A DNA stretch of 64,000 nucleotides from Rhizobium sp. CIAT894 (GTDB lineage Bacteria > Pseudomonadota > Alphaproteobacteria > Rhizobiales > Rhizobiaceae): the NCBI RefSeq assembly GCF_000172795.2, contig NZ_CP020947.1, positions 1,925,001 through 1,989,000 on the forward strand, given 5' to 3'. Every line of letters starts with the position of its first letter. Positions within the stretch are counted from its first letter, which is position 1. The position numbers were made by a program, and so were the translations under genes. Shown piece by piece: positions 1 to 8,079 of the stretch. The notes under the pieces are model-generated. The model did no database searches, was not told the DNA's origin, and worked only from the letters and a program-made list of their open reading frames with translations.

Positions 1-2109
1 TCCGACGCCGGCATAACTGCTGACGTCGCCTCCGCCCAGACCAGGTCGCTCGATATCGTCAGCCGCCGCATCGCGGGGTTCGGCTACGACAATTTCCTCG
101 TCCGTCCCGATGGCGCCGACCGGATCGTCGTACAGGTGCTGGGATCGGTCGATGCCGAGCGGCTGAAAAACCTCCTGAACCAGCCGGCCAAGCTTTCCTT
201 TCATCTGATCGACGAAAGCATGTCGGGGCAGGAGGCGTTGAACGGCCGCTGGCCGGTGACATCCGAGGTGCTCTATTCGCTGGACGATCCGCCGGTTCCC
301 TATCTCGTCGACCGTACGGCTTTCGCCACGGCCGGCAACATGGTGCATATCGAGCCGCTCATCGACCCGCAGACGCAGGACGCGTCGATCGAGTATCGTC
401 TCGATGCGGAGGGCACAGCGCGGCTGGCTGAGGCGACGGGCCGGAATGTCGGCAAACACCTTGCCATCGTCTTCGACGACCAGGTGATGTCGGCGCCTGT
501 CATCGAGGCGCCGATCACCGGCGGCGAGGGGCGCATTTCGGCCAACTTCTCCGAGGACGGGGTTCGCGATCTTGCGGTGATGCTGCGTGCCGGTGCTTTG
601 CCGGCGACGCTGACGAGCGTCGAGGAGCGCAGCGTCAGCCCGGGTTTCGGCGCCGAATCGATCTTCTCCGGTCTCATTGCCGGCCTTGTCGCCGTCGTGC
701 TGGTGGCAGCACTGATGATCGCGCTCTACCGCACCCTCGGCGCCATCGCCGTCGTCTCGCTCTTCTTCAACCTGATCCTCATCGTCGCGGTGCTCAGCCT
801 TGCCGGCGCGACGCTCACCTTGCCCGGGATTGCCGGCATCGTGCTCATCGTCGGCATGGCGGTCGATTCCAACGTGCTGATCTACGAGCGCATCCGCGAA
901 GAGGAGAAAACCGCCCATTCCTTTGCGGAGGCGGTCGGCCGCGGTTTCTCGCGCGCATTCGCAACGATCGTCGACGCGAATGTCACGATCTTCATCGCCG
1001 CCGTCATCCTCTTCTTCCTCGGCAGCGAATCCATCCGCGGTTTCGCCGTGACGCTGGCGGTCGGCATTCTGACAACCGTCTTTACGGCGTTCACGCTGAC
1101 ACGCTCGATCGTCGCCGTCTGGCTGGGGGGGCGCCATCCCCGGCATTTGCCGAAGAGCGTCCTGACGCATCTGTTCGAACACGCCAATATCCGCTTCATG
1201 GGCATCCGCCGCTATGTCTTTACGACATCGGCTGTCATCTCCCTGATCGCCATGGCGGCCTTTGCCACCGTCGGACTGCATCTCGGCATCGATTTCACCG
1301 GCGGCTCGCTTATCGAGGTGACGGCAAAGCAGGGCAATGCCGATATTGCCGATCTCCAATCGCGCCTCAACGATCTCAATCTCGGCGAGGTCAGCGTCGA
1401 GCGCACCGGCGGCCCGTCGAATGCGCGGATCCGCATCGCCTCCCAAGGCGGCGGCGAGAATGCCGAGCAGTCGGCGGCGACGCTGGTGCGCGGCGAGCTC
1501 CAGGAGGATTATGATTTTCGCCGCGTCGAGGTCGTCGGCCCCGCCATATCGGGCGAATTGACGATGATGGCGACGCTCGGCGTGCTGGCGGCACTTGTGG
1601 CGATCCTCATCTATATCTGGATCCGCTTCGAATGGCAGTTTGCCGTCGGCGCCATCATTGCCACGCTGCACGACGTCATCATCATGCTCGGTCTCTTCGT
1701 GCTGACCGGCATCGAGTTCAACCTGACGAGCATAGCCGCCGTACTGACCATCGTCGGCTATTCGCTGAACGACACGGTGGTGGTCTATGACCGAATGCGC
1801 GAGAATCTGAAGCGATACCGGAAGATGCCGCTGCCGATCCTGATCGATGCTTCGATCAATCAGACGCTGTCGCGCACTATTCTGACCGCCGCGACGACGC
1901 TGCTCGCCTTGCTCGCGCTCTATCTTTTTGGGGGCGAAGTCATCCGCTCCTTCACCTTTACGATGCTCTTCGGCGTCGCTCTCGGCACCTTCTCTTCGAT
2001 CTATATCGCAGCTCCTGTGCTGATCGTCTTCCGGCTGCGGCCGGAGAGCCCCGACGGGGAAGAGAGCAACAAAACGGATGCCGGTGTAAAATCCGGCACG
2101 GTGGTTTGA
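1..2109 (+). CDS. secDF: SecDF, fused protein-export membrane protein (5' end outside window)
   Basis: Inner-membrane SecD-SecF fusion that helps SecYEG complete protein translocation using the proton gradient. The frame is open from base 1, so the N-terminus lies upstream of the window; the internal ATG at 136 is not the start. Visible are the end of the SecD periplasmic domain, SecD transmembrane segments with GMAVDSNVLIYERIREE (about 850-900), then the SecF half, which begins near 1198 and carries GIDFTGGSLIEV and GYSLNDTVVVYDRMREN. Each half has the usual hydrophobic segments. The stop lies 4 bp before the next gene, so the two are probably co-transcribed. Confidence 0.96.
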   Translation, partial: SDAGITADVASAQTRSLDIVSRRIAGFGYDNFLVRPDGADRIVVQVLGSVDAERLKNLLNQPAKLSFHLIDESMSGQEALNGRWPVTSEVLYSLDDPPVPYLVDRTAFATAGNMVHIEPLIDPQTQDASIEYRLDAEGTARLAEATGRNVGKHLAIVFDDQVMSAPVIEAPITGGEGRISANFSEDGVRDLAVMLRAGALPATLTSVEERSVSPGFGAESIFSGLIAGLVAVVLVAALMIALYRTLGAIAVVSLFFNLILIVAVLSLAGATLTLPGIAGIVLIVGMAVDSNVLIYERIREEEKTAHSFAEAVGRGFSRAFATIVDANVTIFIAAVILFFLGSESIRGFAVTLAVGILTTVFTAFTLTRSIVAVWLGGRHPRHLPKSVLTHLFEHANIRFMGIRRYVFTTSAVISLIAMAAFATVGLHLGIDFTGGSLIEVTAKQGNADIADLQSRLNDLNLGEVSVERTGGPSNARIRIASQGGGENAEQSAATLVRGELQEDYDFRRVEVVGPAISGELTMMATLGVLAALVAILIYIWIRFEWQFAVGAIIATLHDVIIMLGLFVLTGIEFNLTSIAAVLTIVGYSLNDTVVVYDRMRENLKRYRKMPLPILIDASINQTLSRTILTAATTLLALLALYLFGGEVIRSFTFTMLFGVALGTFSSIYIAAPVLIVFRLRPESPDGEESNKTDAGVKSGTVV

Positions 2110-2113
2110 AAAC

Positions 2114-2500
2114 ATGGCAAAAGGCATAGAAATCCGCGCTGCCCACTTCCCCGGGCGCGCGCCGATCGATACTTACGGCAATGGCGGCTTCCGCTTTGCC
2201 GATATGTCGCATCGCGGCTCGATCCTTTGCCTGCCTTCCGGCATTCATGGCTGGGACATGGACATGTCGAAACCGCTGTCGCCCGAAAATTTCCGCCGGG
2301 TGCTGGATGAGGCTGCCGATATCGAGGTTCTGCTCGTCGGCACCGGAACCGAGCTTCGCCGCCTGCCGGAGGAATTGAAGCAGGCGCTGAAGGCGCGCGG
2401 CATTGCCTCCGATCCGATGAATACCGGGGCAGCGGTGCGCACCTTCAATATCATGCTTGCCGAGCAGCGCGCCGTCGCTGCGGCATTGATCGCGGTCTGA
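2114..2500 (+). CDS. Mth938-like domain protein (NDUFAF3-like, DUF498)
   Basis: 128 aa, the usual length for Mth938-like proteins, whose mitochondrial member NDUFAF3 is a complex I assembly factor. Typical features are the early segment ending GNGGFRFADMSHRGS, the central VLLVGTGTE turn and the late segment DPMNTGAAVRTFNIMLAE. The bacterial biochemical role is not established. It starts 4 bp after secDF and ends 2 bp before a squalene/phytoene synthase-like gene, which indicates a tight operon. Linkage to secDF is a recurrent arrangement in alphaproteobacteria (family knowledge). Confidence 0.88.
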   Translation: MAKGIEIRAAHFPGRAPIDTYGNGGFRFADMSHRGSILCLPSGIHGWDMDMSKPLSPENFRRVLDEAADIEVLLVGTGTELRRLPEELKQALKARGIASDPMNTGAAVRTFNIMLAEQRAVAAALIAV

Positions 2501-2502
2501 CG

Positions 2503-3360
2503 ATGGCTGAAGCGACTATGGCGAAGAACCAGGAGATCTGCCTGGCGATGCTGCGCGACAGCGATCGCGACCGTTACCTTGCATGTCTGCTGTCGCCGGA
2601 GGAAAAGCGCGGCGCGCTTGCGGCCCTGTATGCCTTCAATGCCGAGCTTGCCCGCATTCGTGATCTCGTGCACGAGCCGTTGCCCGGCGAGGTCAGGCTG
2701 CAATATTGGCGCGACCTGCTGGAAGGCAGCGCGCATGGTTCGACAGCCGCCAACCCCGTCGCCGCGGCACTTCTGACGGCGATCGAGACGCACCGCCTGC
2801 CGCGCCGGACGCTGATCGACATGATCGAGGCCCGCACCTTCGACCTTTATGACGATCCGATGGAAACGCGTCTGTCGCTCGAAGGTTATGCCGGCGAGAC
2901 GGCATCAGCCCTGATTCAGCTTGCAAGCCTCGTGCTTTCGCCGGAAGAGGCGGCACGATCGGCTGATGTGGCCGGCCATGCCGGTGTTGCCCAGGCGGTT
3001 GCCGGCCTGTTGCTGCTGATGCCGTTGCATCGCCGCCGCGGCCAAGTCTATATTCCGCTACAGATCCTTTCCGCCACCGGTCTCGACCGTGATGTCTTCC
3101 TTGCCGGCGAAGATCGGCCGCGCATTTCTGCCGCCATCGAAGCCTTCGCCGGCCTTGGTCGCGAACATCTGGCAAAGGCGAGGGCGGCCGGACCGATTGC
3201 GCCCGCCGTCTTTCCGGCCTTTCTGCCGGCGACGCTTGCCGAACCGGTGCTCGTCAGAGCTCAGAAGCGCGGCGTCCTGCTGTTCGACCGGCCGCTGCAG
3301 CCGCCGCAATGGCGCCGCCAGCTGCAGATGGGATGGGCGGCAACGCGCAGAAAAATCTGA
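2503..3360 (+). CDS. Phytoene/squalene synthase family protein (NDUFAF6-like)
   Basis: 285 aa, all-alpha trans-isoprenyl diphosphate synthase fold. The N-terminus has DRDRYLACLLSPEEKRGAL and YAFNAELARIRD, followed by LQYWRDLLEG, all typical of the NDUFAF6-like branch. The DxxxD aspartate-rich motifs of true phytoene or squalene synthases are not evident, so catalytic activity is doubtful. The mitochondrial homologue NDUFAF6 acts in complex I assembly. It directly follows the NDUFAF3-like gene, which supports an assembly role over carotenoid or hopanoid synthesis. An alternative start at the second Met (MAKNQ) is possible. Confidence 0.85.
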   Translation: MAEATMAKNQEICLAMLRDSDRDRYLACLLSPEEKRGALAALYAFNAELARIRDLVHEPLPGEVRLQYWRDLLEGSAHGSTAANPVAAALLTAIETHRLPRRTLIDMIEARTFDLYDDPMETRLSLEGYAGETASALIQLASLVLSPEEAARSADVAGHAGVAQAVAGLLLLMPLHRRRGQVYIPLQILSATGLDRDVFLAGEDRPRISAAIEAFAGLGREHLAKARAAGPIAPAVFPAFLPATLAEPVLVRAQKRGVLLFDRPLQPPQWRRQLQMGWAATRRKI

Positions 3361-3434
3361 CGCCGGTCAAACTCGCGCAAGTCTCAGGCGTTACAAGCCT
3401 TGAACCGCTACCCTTTTTGAACGGAGACTCGGGC

Positions 3435-3902
3435 GTGGGCATTATCGTCTGGTGCGTTCTTTTCGCCATCGTCATCTTCTTTGCCTTTGCAGCGACGCGC
3501 ATGGCTGCGCAGAACAAGGAAGACGGCCTGCATGACACGGGTCTCGCCATCATCGAGTTCGGCCGCGCCTTTCCGAACGAGGCGATTCGCCAGTTGCAGG
3601 CGACGGAAAACGGCCAGGCCGTCTTCGTGCGCCTGCACGACAACAAGGCCGGCGTCATGCGCAACATGTCGCGTCACTTCGCCTGCCATCTCATCGAGCC
3701 GGGCCGCGTGCGCGTCGTCAGTTCGCAAACGGGCAGGGGACTGGTGATCGAGTTCCTGGATGCGCCGCATCATAACGGCGATTTCGAATTCGCTTCCGCC
3801 AAGGAGGCGTCGGAAGTCGCGCTCTGGCTGCTCGGCAACTATATCGCCGAGCCGGATAAGGACCTGCCAACCGATAATATTTCGGCGGCGAACAAACAGT
3901 AA
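3435..3902 (+). CDS. Conserved membrane-anchored protein of unknown function
   Basis: I do not recognise a named domain. From the GTG at 3435, preceded by GGAG, the product is 155 aa with one N-terminal transmembrane helix (IIVWCVLFAIVIFFAFAATR) followed by a soluble cytosolic-type domain rich in charged residues. The open frame extends upstream to 3309, but that part overlaps the preceding gene and lacks a ribosome-binding site, so the short form is preferred. It is the last gene of the secDF cluster and could share its transcript. Confidence 0.72.
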   Translation: MGIIVWCVLFAIVIFFAFAATRMAAQNKEDGLHDTGLAIIEFGRAFPNEAIRQLQATENGQAVFVRLHDNKAGVMRNMSRHFACHLIEPGRVRVVSSQTGRGLVIEFLDAPHHNGDFEFASAKEASEVALWLLGNYIAEPDKDLPTDNISAANKQ

Positions 3903-3930
3903 GCGCTACACTGCCGCATAGTCTTACCCC

Positions 3931-3948
3931 TAAATCGGATCCGATTTA
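3931..3948. repeat. Perfect 18-bp intergenic palindrome
   Basis: TAAATCGGATCCGATTTA is a perfect palindrome between the converging 3435-3902 gene and trmFO. Similar AATCG...CGATT palindromes are scattered between genes in Rhizobium genomes (from memory). No T-run follows it, so it is not a clear terminator. Confidence 0.5.
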
Positions 3949-3978
3949 AGGAATTATCCAGGCGCTTTCGGCAAATGT

Positions 3979-5391
3979 TCAAGTCTGCCCAAGCCAGGCG
4001 GCGCAGTCTGCCAATGCGCGGCGTGCAATCAGCTGCCGTTTCATGATCGTCTTGTCCTTGCCGCGGAAACGCTTGACGCCTTCTGGCTTGACGATCGAAC
4101 CCGGCTCGAGCTCCGGAAACAGCCCGAAATTGATGTTCATCGGCTGGAACGACCTCTTGCCCGGCTCCTCGTCGGTGACGATATGGCCGCCGGTGATATG
4201 ACCGAGCAGCGAGCCGAGCGCCGTCGTCGCCGGCGGCAGCGAGATGGCTTCACCCTTGCGTTCGGCGGCAGCGAAACGCCCGGCCATCAGCCCGACGCTG
4301 GCGCTTTCCACATATCCCTCGCAGCCGGTGATCTGGCCGGCGAAACGCAGGCCGGGCCGAGATTTCAACGTTAGCGACGGGTCGAGCAGGGTGGGAGAGT
4401 TGATGTAGGTGTTGCGGTGCAGACCGCCGAGACGGGCAAATTCCGCATTTTCCAGACCCGGGATCATCCGGAAGATTTCCGACTGCGCGCCATATTTCAG
4501 CTTCGTCTGAAAGCCGACCATATTGTAGAGCGTGCCGAGCGCATTGTCCTGGCGTAGTTGCACGACGGCATAGGCTTTCACCGTCGGGTTATGCGCGTTG
4601 GTCAGCCCCATCGGCTTCATCGGCCCGTGGCGCAGCGTCTCGCGGCCGCGTTCGGCCATCACCTCGATCGGCAGGCAGCCGTCGAAATAGGGCGTGCCTT
4701 CCCATTCCTTGAAACCGACCGTGTCGCCCGCTATCAGCGCGTCGACGAAGGCATTGTATTGCGCCTCGTCCATCGGGCAGTTGATGTAATCCTTGCCGGT
4801 GCCGCCAGGACCGACCTTGTCGTAGCGAGACTGATACCAGCAGATATCCATGTCGATGCTCTCGCGGTAGACGATCGGCGCAATGGCGTCGAAGAAGGCG
4901 AGCGAATCTTCGCCGGTTTGCGCCTGGATGGCGCTGGCAAGCGACGGCGCCGTCAGCGGTCCGGTGGCGACGATGGCAAGATCCCAGTCCCGCGGCGGCA
5001 GGCCGGTAACCTCTTCGCGCACGACCGTGATGAGCGGGTGGTCGTGGATCGCTCTGGTCACCGCCTCGGAGAAGCCATCGCGATCGACGGCGAGCGCGCC
5101 GCCGGCCGGCACCTGATGCCGATCGGCAGTGGCCATGATCAGCGAGCCGGCCATGCGCATCTCGGCATGGATGACGCCGACGGCATTGCTGGTGGCATCG
5201 TCGGAACGGAAGGAATTGGAGCAGACCAGTTCGGCAAGGCCGTCTGTTTTATGTGCATCCGTGCCGCGTACCCCGCGCATTTCATGCAGGATGACGGGAA
5301 CGCCGGAATTGGCGATCTGCCAGGCGGCTTCCGAGCCGGCAAGCCCGCCGCCGACGACGTGGATGGGGGAATAGGAAGAGATCGTGTTCAT
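3979..5391 (-). CDS. trmFO: TrmFO, FADH2/folate-dependent tRNA (uracil-54-C5) methyltransferase
   Basis: 470 aa. Makes ribothymidine at position 54 of tRNA using methylenetetrahydrofolate as carbon donor and FAD/NAD(P)H as reductant. The N-terminal FAD-binding Rossmann motif is [16 protein letters not shown], followed by [12 protein letters not shown] and, further on, [22 protein letters not shown], all characteristic of TrmFO/Gid proteins. The C-terminus carries [17 protein letters not shown] and the [14 protein letters not shown] segment. Length matches the family. It is a single gene facing the secDF cluster; its promoter must lie in the short space next to the DUF1127 terminator. Confidence 0.97.
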   Translation of the reverse strand: MNTISSYSPIHVVGGGLAGSEAAWQIANSGVPVILHEMRGVRGTDAHKTDGLAELVCSNSFRSDDATSNAVGVIHAEMRMAGSLIMATADRHQVPAGGALAVDRDGFSEAVTRAIHDHPLITVVREEVTGLPPRDWDLAIVATGPLTAPSLASAIQAQTGEDSLAFFDAIAPIVYRESIDMDICWYQSRYDKVGPGGTGKDYINCPMDEAQYNAFVDALIAGDTVGFKEWEGTPYFDGCLPIEVMAERGRETLRHGPMKPMGLTNAHNPTVKAYAVVQLRQDNALGTLYNMVGFQTKLKYGAQSEIFRMIPGLENAEFARLGGLHRNTYINSPTLLDPSLTLKSRPGLRFAGQITGCEGYVESASVGLMAGRFAAAERKGEAISLPPATTALGSLLGHITGGHIVTDEEPGKRSFQPMNINFGLFPELEPGSIVKPEGVKRFRGKDKTIMKRQLIARRALADCAAWLGQT

Positions 5392-5437
5392 CCCGGGCTG
5401 ATATCATGTCGGCAGGTGCGATCCAACACCCCGGAAT

Positions 5438-5463
5438 CAAAAACGGCGCCCTGCGGCGCCGTC
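5438..5463 (-). terminator. Intrinsic terminator of the first DUF1127 gene
   Basis: Read on the minus strand, an 8-bp stem ACGGCGCC/GGCGCCGT with a 4-nt loop is followed directly by TTTTT. It lies about 50 bp after the DUF1127 stop and before trmFO. Confidence 0.8.
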
Positions 5464-5510
5464 TTGGGAGCATCACGCTCGCTACTAGCGGGCCGTTAAC
5501 GGCCGGCTAA

Positions 5511-5654
5511 TTAGCGAAACGAGCGGGATGCGATATTGCGGATGTCGTAACGGCTGACGCCGATATCGGACAGGGTCTGGTTCGAAAGGCCGCCTAGTTC
5601 GTTGAGCGTACGGCGGTAGCTGAGCCAGCTTTTTGCAATGCGGATCGGGTTCAT
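5511..5654 (-). CDS. DUF1127 small protein (first copy)
   Basis: 47 aa, starting MNPIRIAKSWLSYRRTLNEL. The central sequence L(S/T)..(T/E)L.DIGVSRYDI is the DUF1127 hallmark, and the C-terminus is arginine-rich. DUF1127 proteins in Rhodobacter (CcaF1) and Agrobacterium bind RNA or affect phosphate and carbon metabolism; the role here is unknown. TTTGAGGAAAA lies just upstream as a ribosome-binding site. It belongs to a cluster with a second DUF1127 gene and a CCUCCUCCC-loop RNA, all on the minus strand. Confidence 0.85.
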   Translation of the reverse strand: MNPIRIAKSWLSYRRTLNELGGLSNQTLSDIGVSRYDIRNIASRSFR

Positions 5655-5744
5655 TGTCTTTTTCCTCAAACAAATGTCCGCTGGATGGCGGGATCGCCTA
5701 TCTCTCTGCGGTTGATGTTTATATAGGCGATCTCCGTCTTATTG

Positions 5745-5788
5745 TGCAGTGCAAATAATTGGCGTCTGCCATGCAATTGTGCAGTGTG
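5745..5788. promoter_or_regulatory. Paired TGCAGTGCA-type boxes upstream of DUF1127 gene 1
   Basis: TGCAGTGCA at 5745-5753 and the near copy TGCAGTGTG at 5780-5788 lie about 90 and 125 bp upstream of the first DUF1127 start. On the minus strand the first reads TTGCACTGCAC. The same box recurs at 6751-6759 upstream of the CCUCCUCCC RNA. The TGC-N3-GCA symmetry is compatible with a PhaR-like repressor site, but the regulator is a guess. Confidence 0.35.
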
Positions 5789-5837
5789 ATGCTCGTCAAT
5801 TAAGCGGTGAATATTTTTTAAGCGGGCTAACGACCGG

Positions 5838-5869
5838 GAAAAACATGCAACTGCCGCGGCGGTTGCATG
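5838..5869 (-). terminator. Second tandem terminator after DUF1127 gene 2
   Basis: On the minus strand, CATGCAACCGCC...GGCAGTTGCATG forms a nearly perfect 12-bp stem followed by TTTTT. It follows the hairpin at 5881-5910, so transcripts of the second DUF1127 gene meet two stops in series. Confidence 0.65.
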
Positions 5870-5880
5870 AAGACAAAAGA

Positions 5881-5910
5881 AAACGCCCGCTGTGGGTACA
5901 GCGGGCGTTT
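5881..5910 (-). terminator. Intrinsic terminator after DUF1127 gene 2
   Basis: AAACGCCCGCTGT/ACAGCGGGCGTTT is a perfect inverted repeat with a short loop. On the minus strand it is followed by a T-rich run (GTTTTCTTTTG). Confidence 0.8.
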
Positions 5911-5920
5911 CAACCGAGAA

Positions 5921-5949
5921 CGATCCTGCTTGGGAGGAGCAGCGGATCG
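5921..5949 (-). ncRNA. CUCCUCCC-loop hairpin in the 3' UTR of DUF1127 gene 2
   Basis: On the minus strand, CGATCC/GGATCG plus an inner GCT/AGC stem display the loop GCTCCTCCCA. It begins 7 bp after the DUF1127 stop and is followed by the terminator at 5881-5910. A CU-rich loop just after a DUF1127 gene is the arrangement described for the CcaF1-CcsR RNAs of Rhodobacter, where 3' UTR-derived small RNAs arise by processing. Here there is a single such loop. Confidence 0.6.
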
Positions 5950-5956
5950 CCTGGAA

Positions 5957-6103
5957 TTAGCGGGAAGAAGCCTCACGGGCAACGCGATGGATGTCCGAAC
6001 GGTCGATGCCGAGGTCATGCAATTCGCGGTTGGTCATGCGGCCGAGTTCCGTGACGGTCTGACGATACTTGCGCCAATTGTTGAAAGAGCGAGAGAAGTT
6101 CAT
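5957..6103 (-). CDS. DUF1127 small protein (second copy)
   Basis: 48 aa, MNFSRSFNNWRKYRQTVTEL then MTNRELHDLGIDRSDI, the DUF1127 core, and an Arg-containing tail ending ASSR. It resembles the first copy in layout but is diverged in sequence, so this is an old paralogy. GGAAAGGGGCTTACC lies upstream of the ATG. Its 3' UTR holds a CUCCUCCC-loop hairpin and two terminators. By analogy with Rhodobacter CcaF1, it may be a small RNA-binding regulator; this is inference. Confidence 0.85.
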   Translation of the reverse strand: MNFSRSFNNWRKYRQTVTELGRMTNRELHDLGIDRSDIHRVAREASSR

Positions 6104-6530
6104 GGTAAGCCCCTTTCCGAGGGTTTCATCTGCCAGCAGCCACCGATCGGCGCTGACCTCTATTTGATGACCGGAATATATGTTGCGCCGCGAAAGACTA
6201 AAACAGCCAAGTTTTCAGATCACCTATGCGGTATTCGCAATGCTCATGGGATGTGTGACGCAGACTTACCATTTTTTGGTCAACGAATAGGCAGAATGGC
6301 GCCGGCGAAACCAACCCGGTTCGAGACTGTCGAGCGGGCGCTGCTGCCGAAAAACGCTGCGCCGTGGGCGAATGCACCCCTCCATCCGCTGCAGGGTGGG
6401 TGCTCCGTGTTGGATCGCAAGCTGCCCATTTGTGGGCGGCCTTGGTAGGCTGGGTGTGACCACAACGTGGCGGGCTGGTGCCATGCGACGGAAATCCTCG
6501 ATCCGCCAATGATTTAATTTGGTTTTTGCC
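6104..6530. other. Intergenic region without a recognised gene
   Basis: This 427-bp stretch separates the second DUF1127 gene from the CCUCCUCCC RNA. Open frames here lack ribosome-binding sites and family features. It must hold the promoter of the second DUF1127 gene on the minus strand, but no unambiguous -35/-10 pair was found. Confidence 0.4.
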
Positions 6531-6725
6531 GAGCAAAAACGCCCGCCGGGGGAGGATCCGGCGGGCGCATTATGGTGACTGGCAACTGGGAGGAGGATTG
6601 TTGCCAGCCTATCGCAGCGCGCTGGGAGGAGGAGTGCGCAGCTGCGAATCTCGTCACGGACAAAGGATCCGCGGGCATCCGGCTGAGCCGGGCCGGGGCG
6701 CCATCCCCGTGCTTCGATGAAGATA
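6531..6725 (-). ncRNA. Cuckoo/CcsR-like small RNA locus with three CCUCC-loop hairpins
   Basis: Read on the minus strand, three successive hairpins carry pyrimidine-rich loops: 6613-6646 (loop ACTCCTCCTCCCA), 6579-6607 (perfect 8-bp stem CTGGCAAC/GTTGCCAG, loop AATCCTCCTCCCA) and 6540-6567 (stem GCCCGCCGG, loop ATCCTCCC), the last followed by TTTTT as an intrinsic terminator. Repeated CCUCCUCCC loops define the alphaproteobacterial cuckoo RNA family, known in Rhodobacter as CcsR1-4: stress-induced and Hfq-associated. The loop is complementary to purine-rich ribosome-binding sites. The 5' end near 6725 is inferred from a candidate promoter. Confidence 0.75.
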
Positions 6726-6731
6726 CAAATA

Positions 6732-6760
6732 GTATGACTATTTGAAATTTTGCAGTGCAA
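6732..6760 (-). promoter_or_regulatory. Candidate promoter of the CCUCCUCCC RNA
   Basis: On the minus strand, TTGCAC (6760-6755) and TCATAC (6737-6732) are spaced by 17 bp, a plausible sigma-70 promoter. The -35 overlaps the TTGCACTGCA box shared with DUF1127 gene 1, so a protein bound there would block it. The -10 is weak, and an alternative sigma factor cannot be excluded. Confidence 0.35.
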
Positions 6761-6975
6761 TAATTTCATGAGGGGTATGCAAAATGCGCATGCCTCTCCG
6801 TCCATATGCTTATATATGCGCTTCCGGCGTTAGCGGCCGGTTAACACCCGGTACAAGTTCGACCAGTGAGGAACTTGTATATTTGTCGCAACAGCGTTTG
6901 CGAACACCCGTGCTGCGGCTATAACGGCATGAGCCGCAGCGCCGCAGTCGGCGTCGCGAACGCAAGGGGTGGAGC

Positions 6976-8079
6976 ATGTATCGCGGCAGATTGGAGCGGG
7001 ATCTCTCGCTTTGGGTGGGCAAGGGTCTGCTGGGCCAGGAAACGGCGGCCACGCTTCTCGCCGAATATGACAGTCGCCCGGCGAGCTTCAGCCTCGGCAG
7101 GGTGCTGATGGCGCTGGCGGCGGTGCTGCTTGCCGCCGCCATTCTGCTGGTCGTTGCCTCCAACTGGGAGGCCATCCCGCGCCTTGTCCGCGTCGGCGTC
7201 ATCCTGGCGCTGATCTGGGTGGTGCACATCGGCGCCGCCCGGATGCTCGCCCGCGGTGCGACAGCGGCCGCAGGCGGCTTGCTGGTCATCGGCGCGATGA
7301 GTTTCGGCGGCGCCATCTCGTTGGTCGGGCAGATGTATCATCTCTCCGGCGACGAGCAGACGGTGATGTATCTCTGGTTCGCCATTGCCACCATCTCGGC
7401 AATCCTGTTCCGTTCGGGCGCAGTGACCGTTGTCGCCGGCTTTCTCTCCTGGGCGTCCTTTGCTGTCTATCTCCAGAATTACGACTCGCACTGGATCGGC
7501 CTCGATCCCTGGATGGCGCCCGTCATGGCGGCGATCACCATCGCCCTGGTGCGCTATACCGGCGCCGAGCGGGCCCGCCATCTCGCCTATCTGCTTTTGA
7601 TCGGCTGGCTCACCTGGCTCTATACTCTTCATGAGGAGATCGCTGTTGCGCTCGCCTTCGCGGTCGGTGGCATGGCGGCCGTCGTCCTGACGGCGTTGCC
7701 GCTTGCGCGCATCGCTTCCCTGGTCAGGACCGCTGGTGCTGCCCCGGCCTTCTACAGCTTCCTCGTCGCGGCGATCGGCTTCCTCTTGCTGCATATCGAG
7801 ATCGAGGATGGCTGGCGGCTGGTGGTGCTCGGGCTGGCGACGCTCGCCGCTTCCGTGCTGGCAATCGCTCTGCACGGCAGGGACAATGGTGCGGTGCGTT
7901 ATCTCGCCTATACGAGTTTTGCCGCGGAGATGCTCTATCTCGCCTCCGTCACCGTCGGCTCCATCCTCGGCACGTCGAGCCTCTTCCTGTTCTCCGGTCT
8001 GGTGGTGGCGTTTGTCGCCTGGATCGTCATCCGTCTCGAGCGGCGGTTTTCGGCGAGTGCACAGGGGGAGCGGGCATGA
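6976..8079 (+). CDS. DUF2157 domain membrane protein
   Basis: 367 aa integral membrane protein. The short cytosolic N-terminus (LERDLSLWVGKGLLGQETAATLLAEY) is typical of DUF2157, followed by about ten hydrophobic helices. The motif SFGGAISLVGQMYHLSG is the family signature. Function is unknown. Its 3' end overlaps the next gene by 4 bp (ATGA), so translation of the pair is coupled; DUF2157 next to a GDYXXLXY protein is a recurrent bacterial pairing. Confidence 0.9.
   Translation: MYRGRLERDLSLWVGKGLLGQETAATLLAEYDSRPASFSLGRVLMALAAVLLAAAILLVVASNWEAIPRLVRVGVILALIWVVHIGAARMLARGATAAAGGLLVIGAMSFGGAISLVGQMYHLSGDEQTVMYLWFAIATISAILFRSGAVTVVAGFLSWASFAVYLQNYDSHWIGLDPWMAPVMAAITIALVRYTGAERARHLAYLLLIGWLTWLYTLHEEIAVALAFAVGGMAAVVLTALPLARIASLVRTAGAAPAFYSFLVAAIGFLLLHIEIEDGWRLVVLGLATLAASVLAIALHGRDNGAVRYLAYTSFAAEMLYLASVTVGSILGTSSLFLFSGLVVAFVAWIVIRLERRFSASAQGERA

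Noticed and set aside
2503..3360. Carotenoid or hopanoid pathway phytoene/squalene synthase
   Set aside because: Asp-rich motifs are not evident and no other isoprenoid gene is adjacent; the NDUFAF6-like reading fits better.
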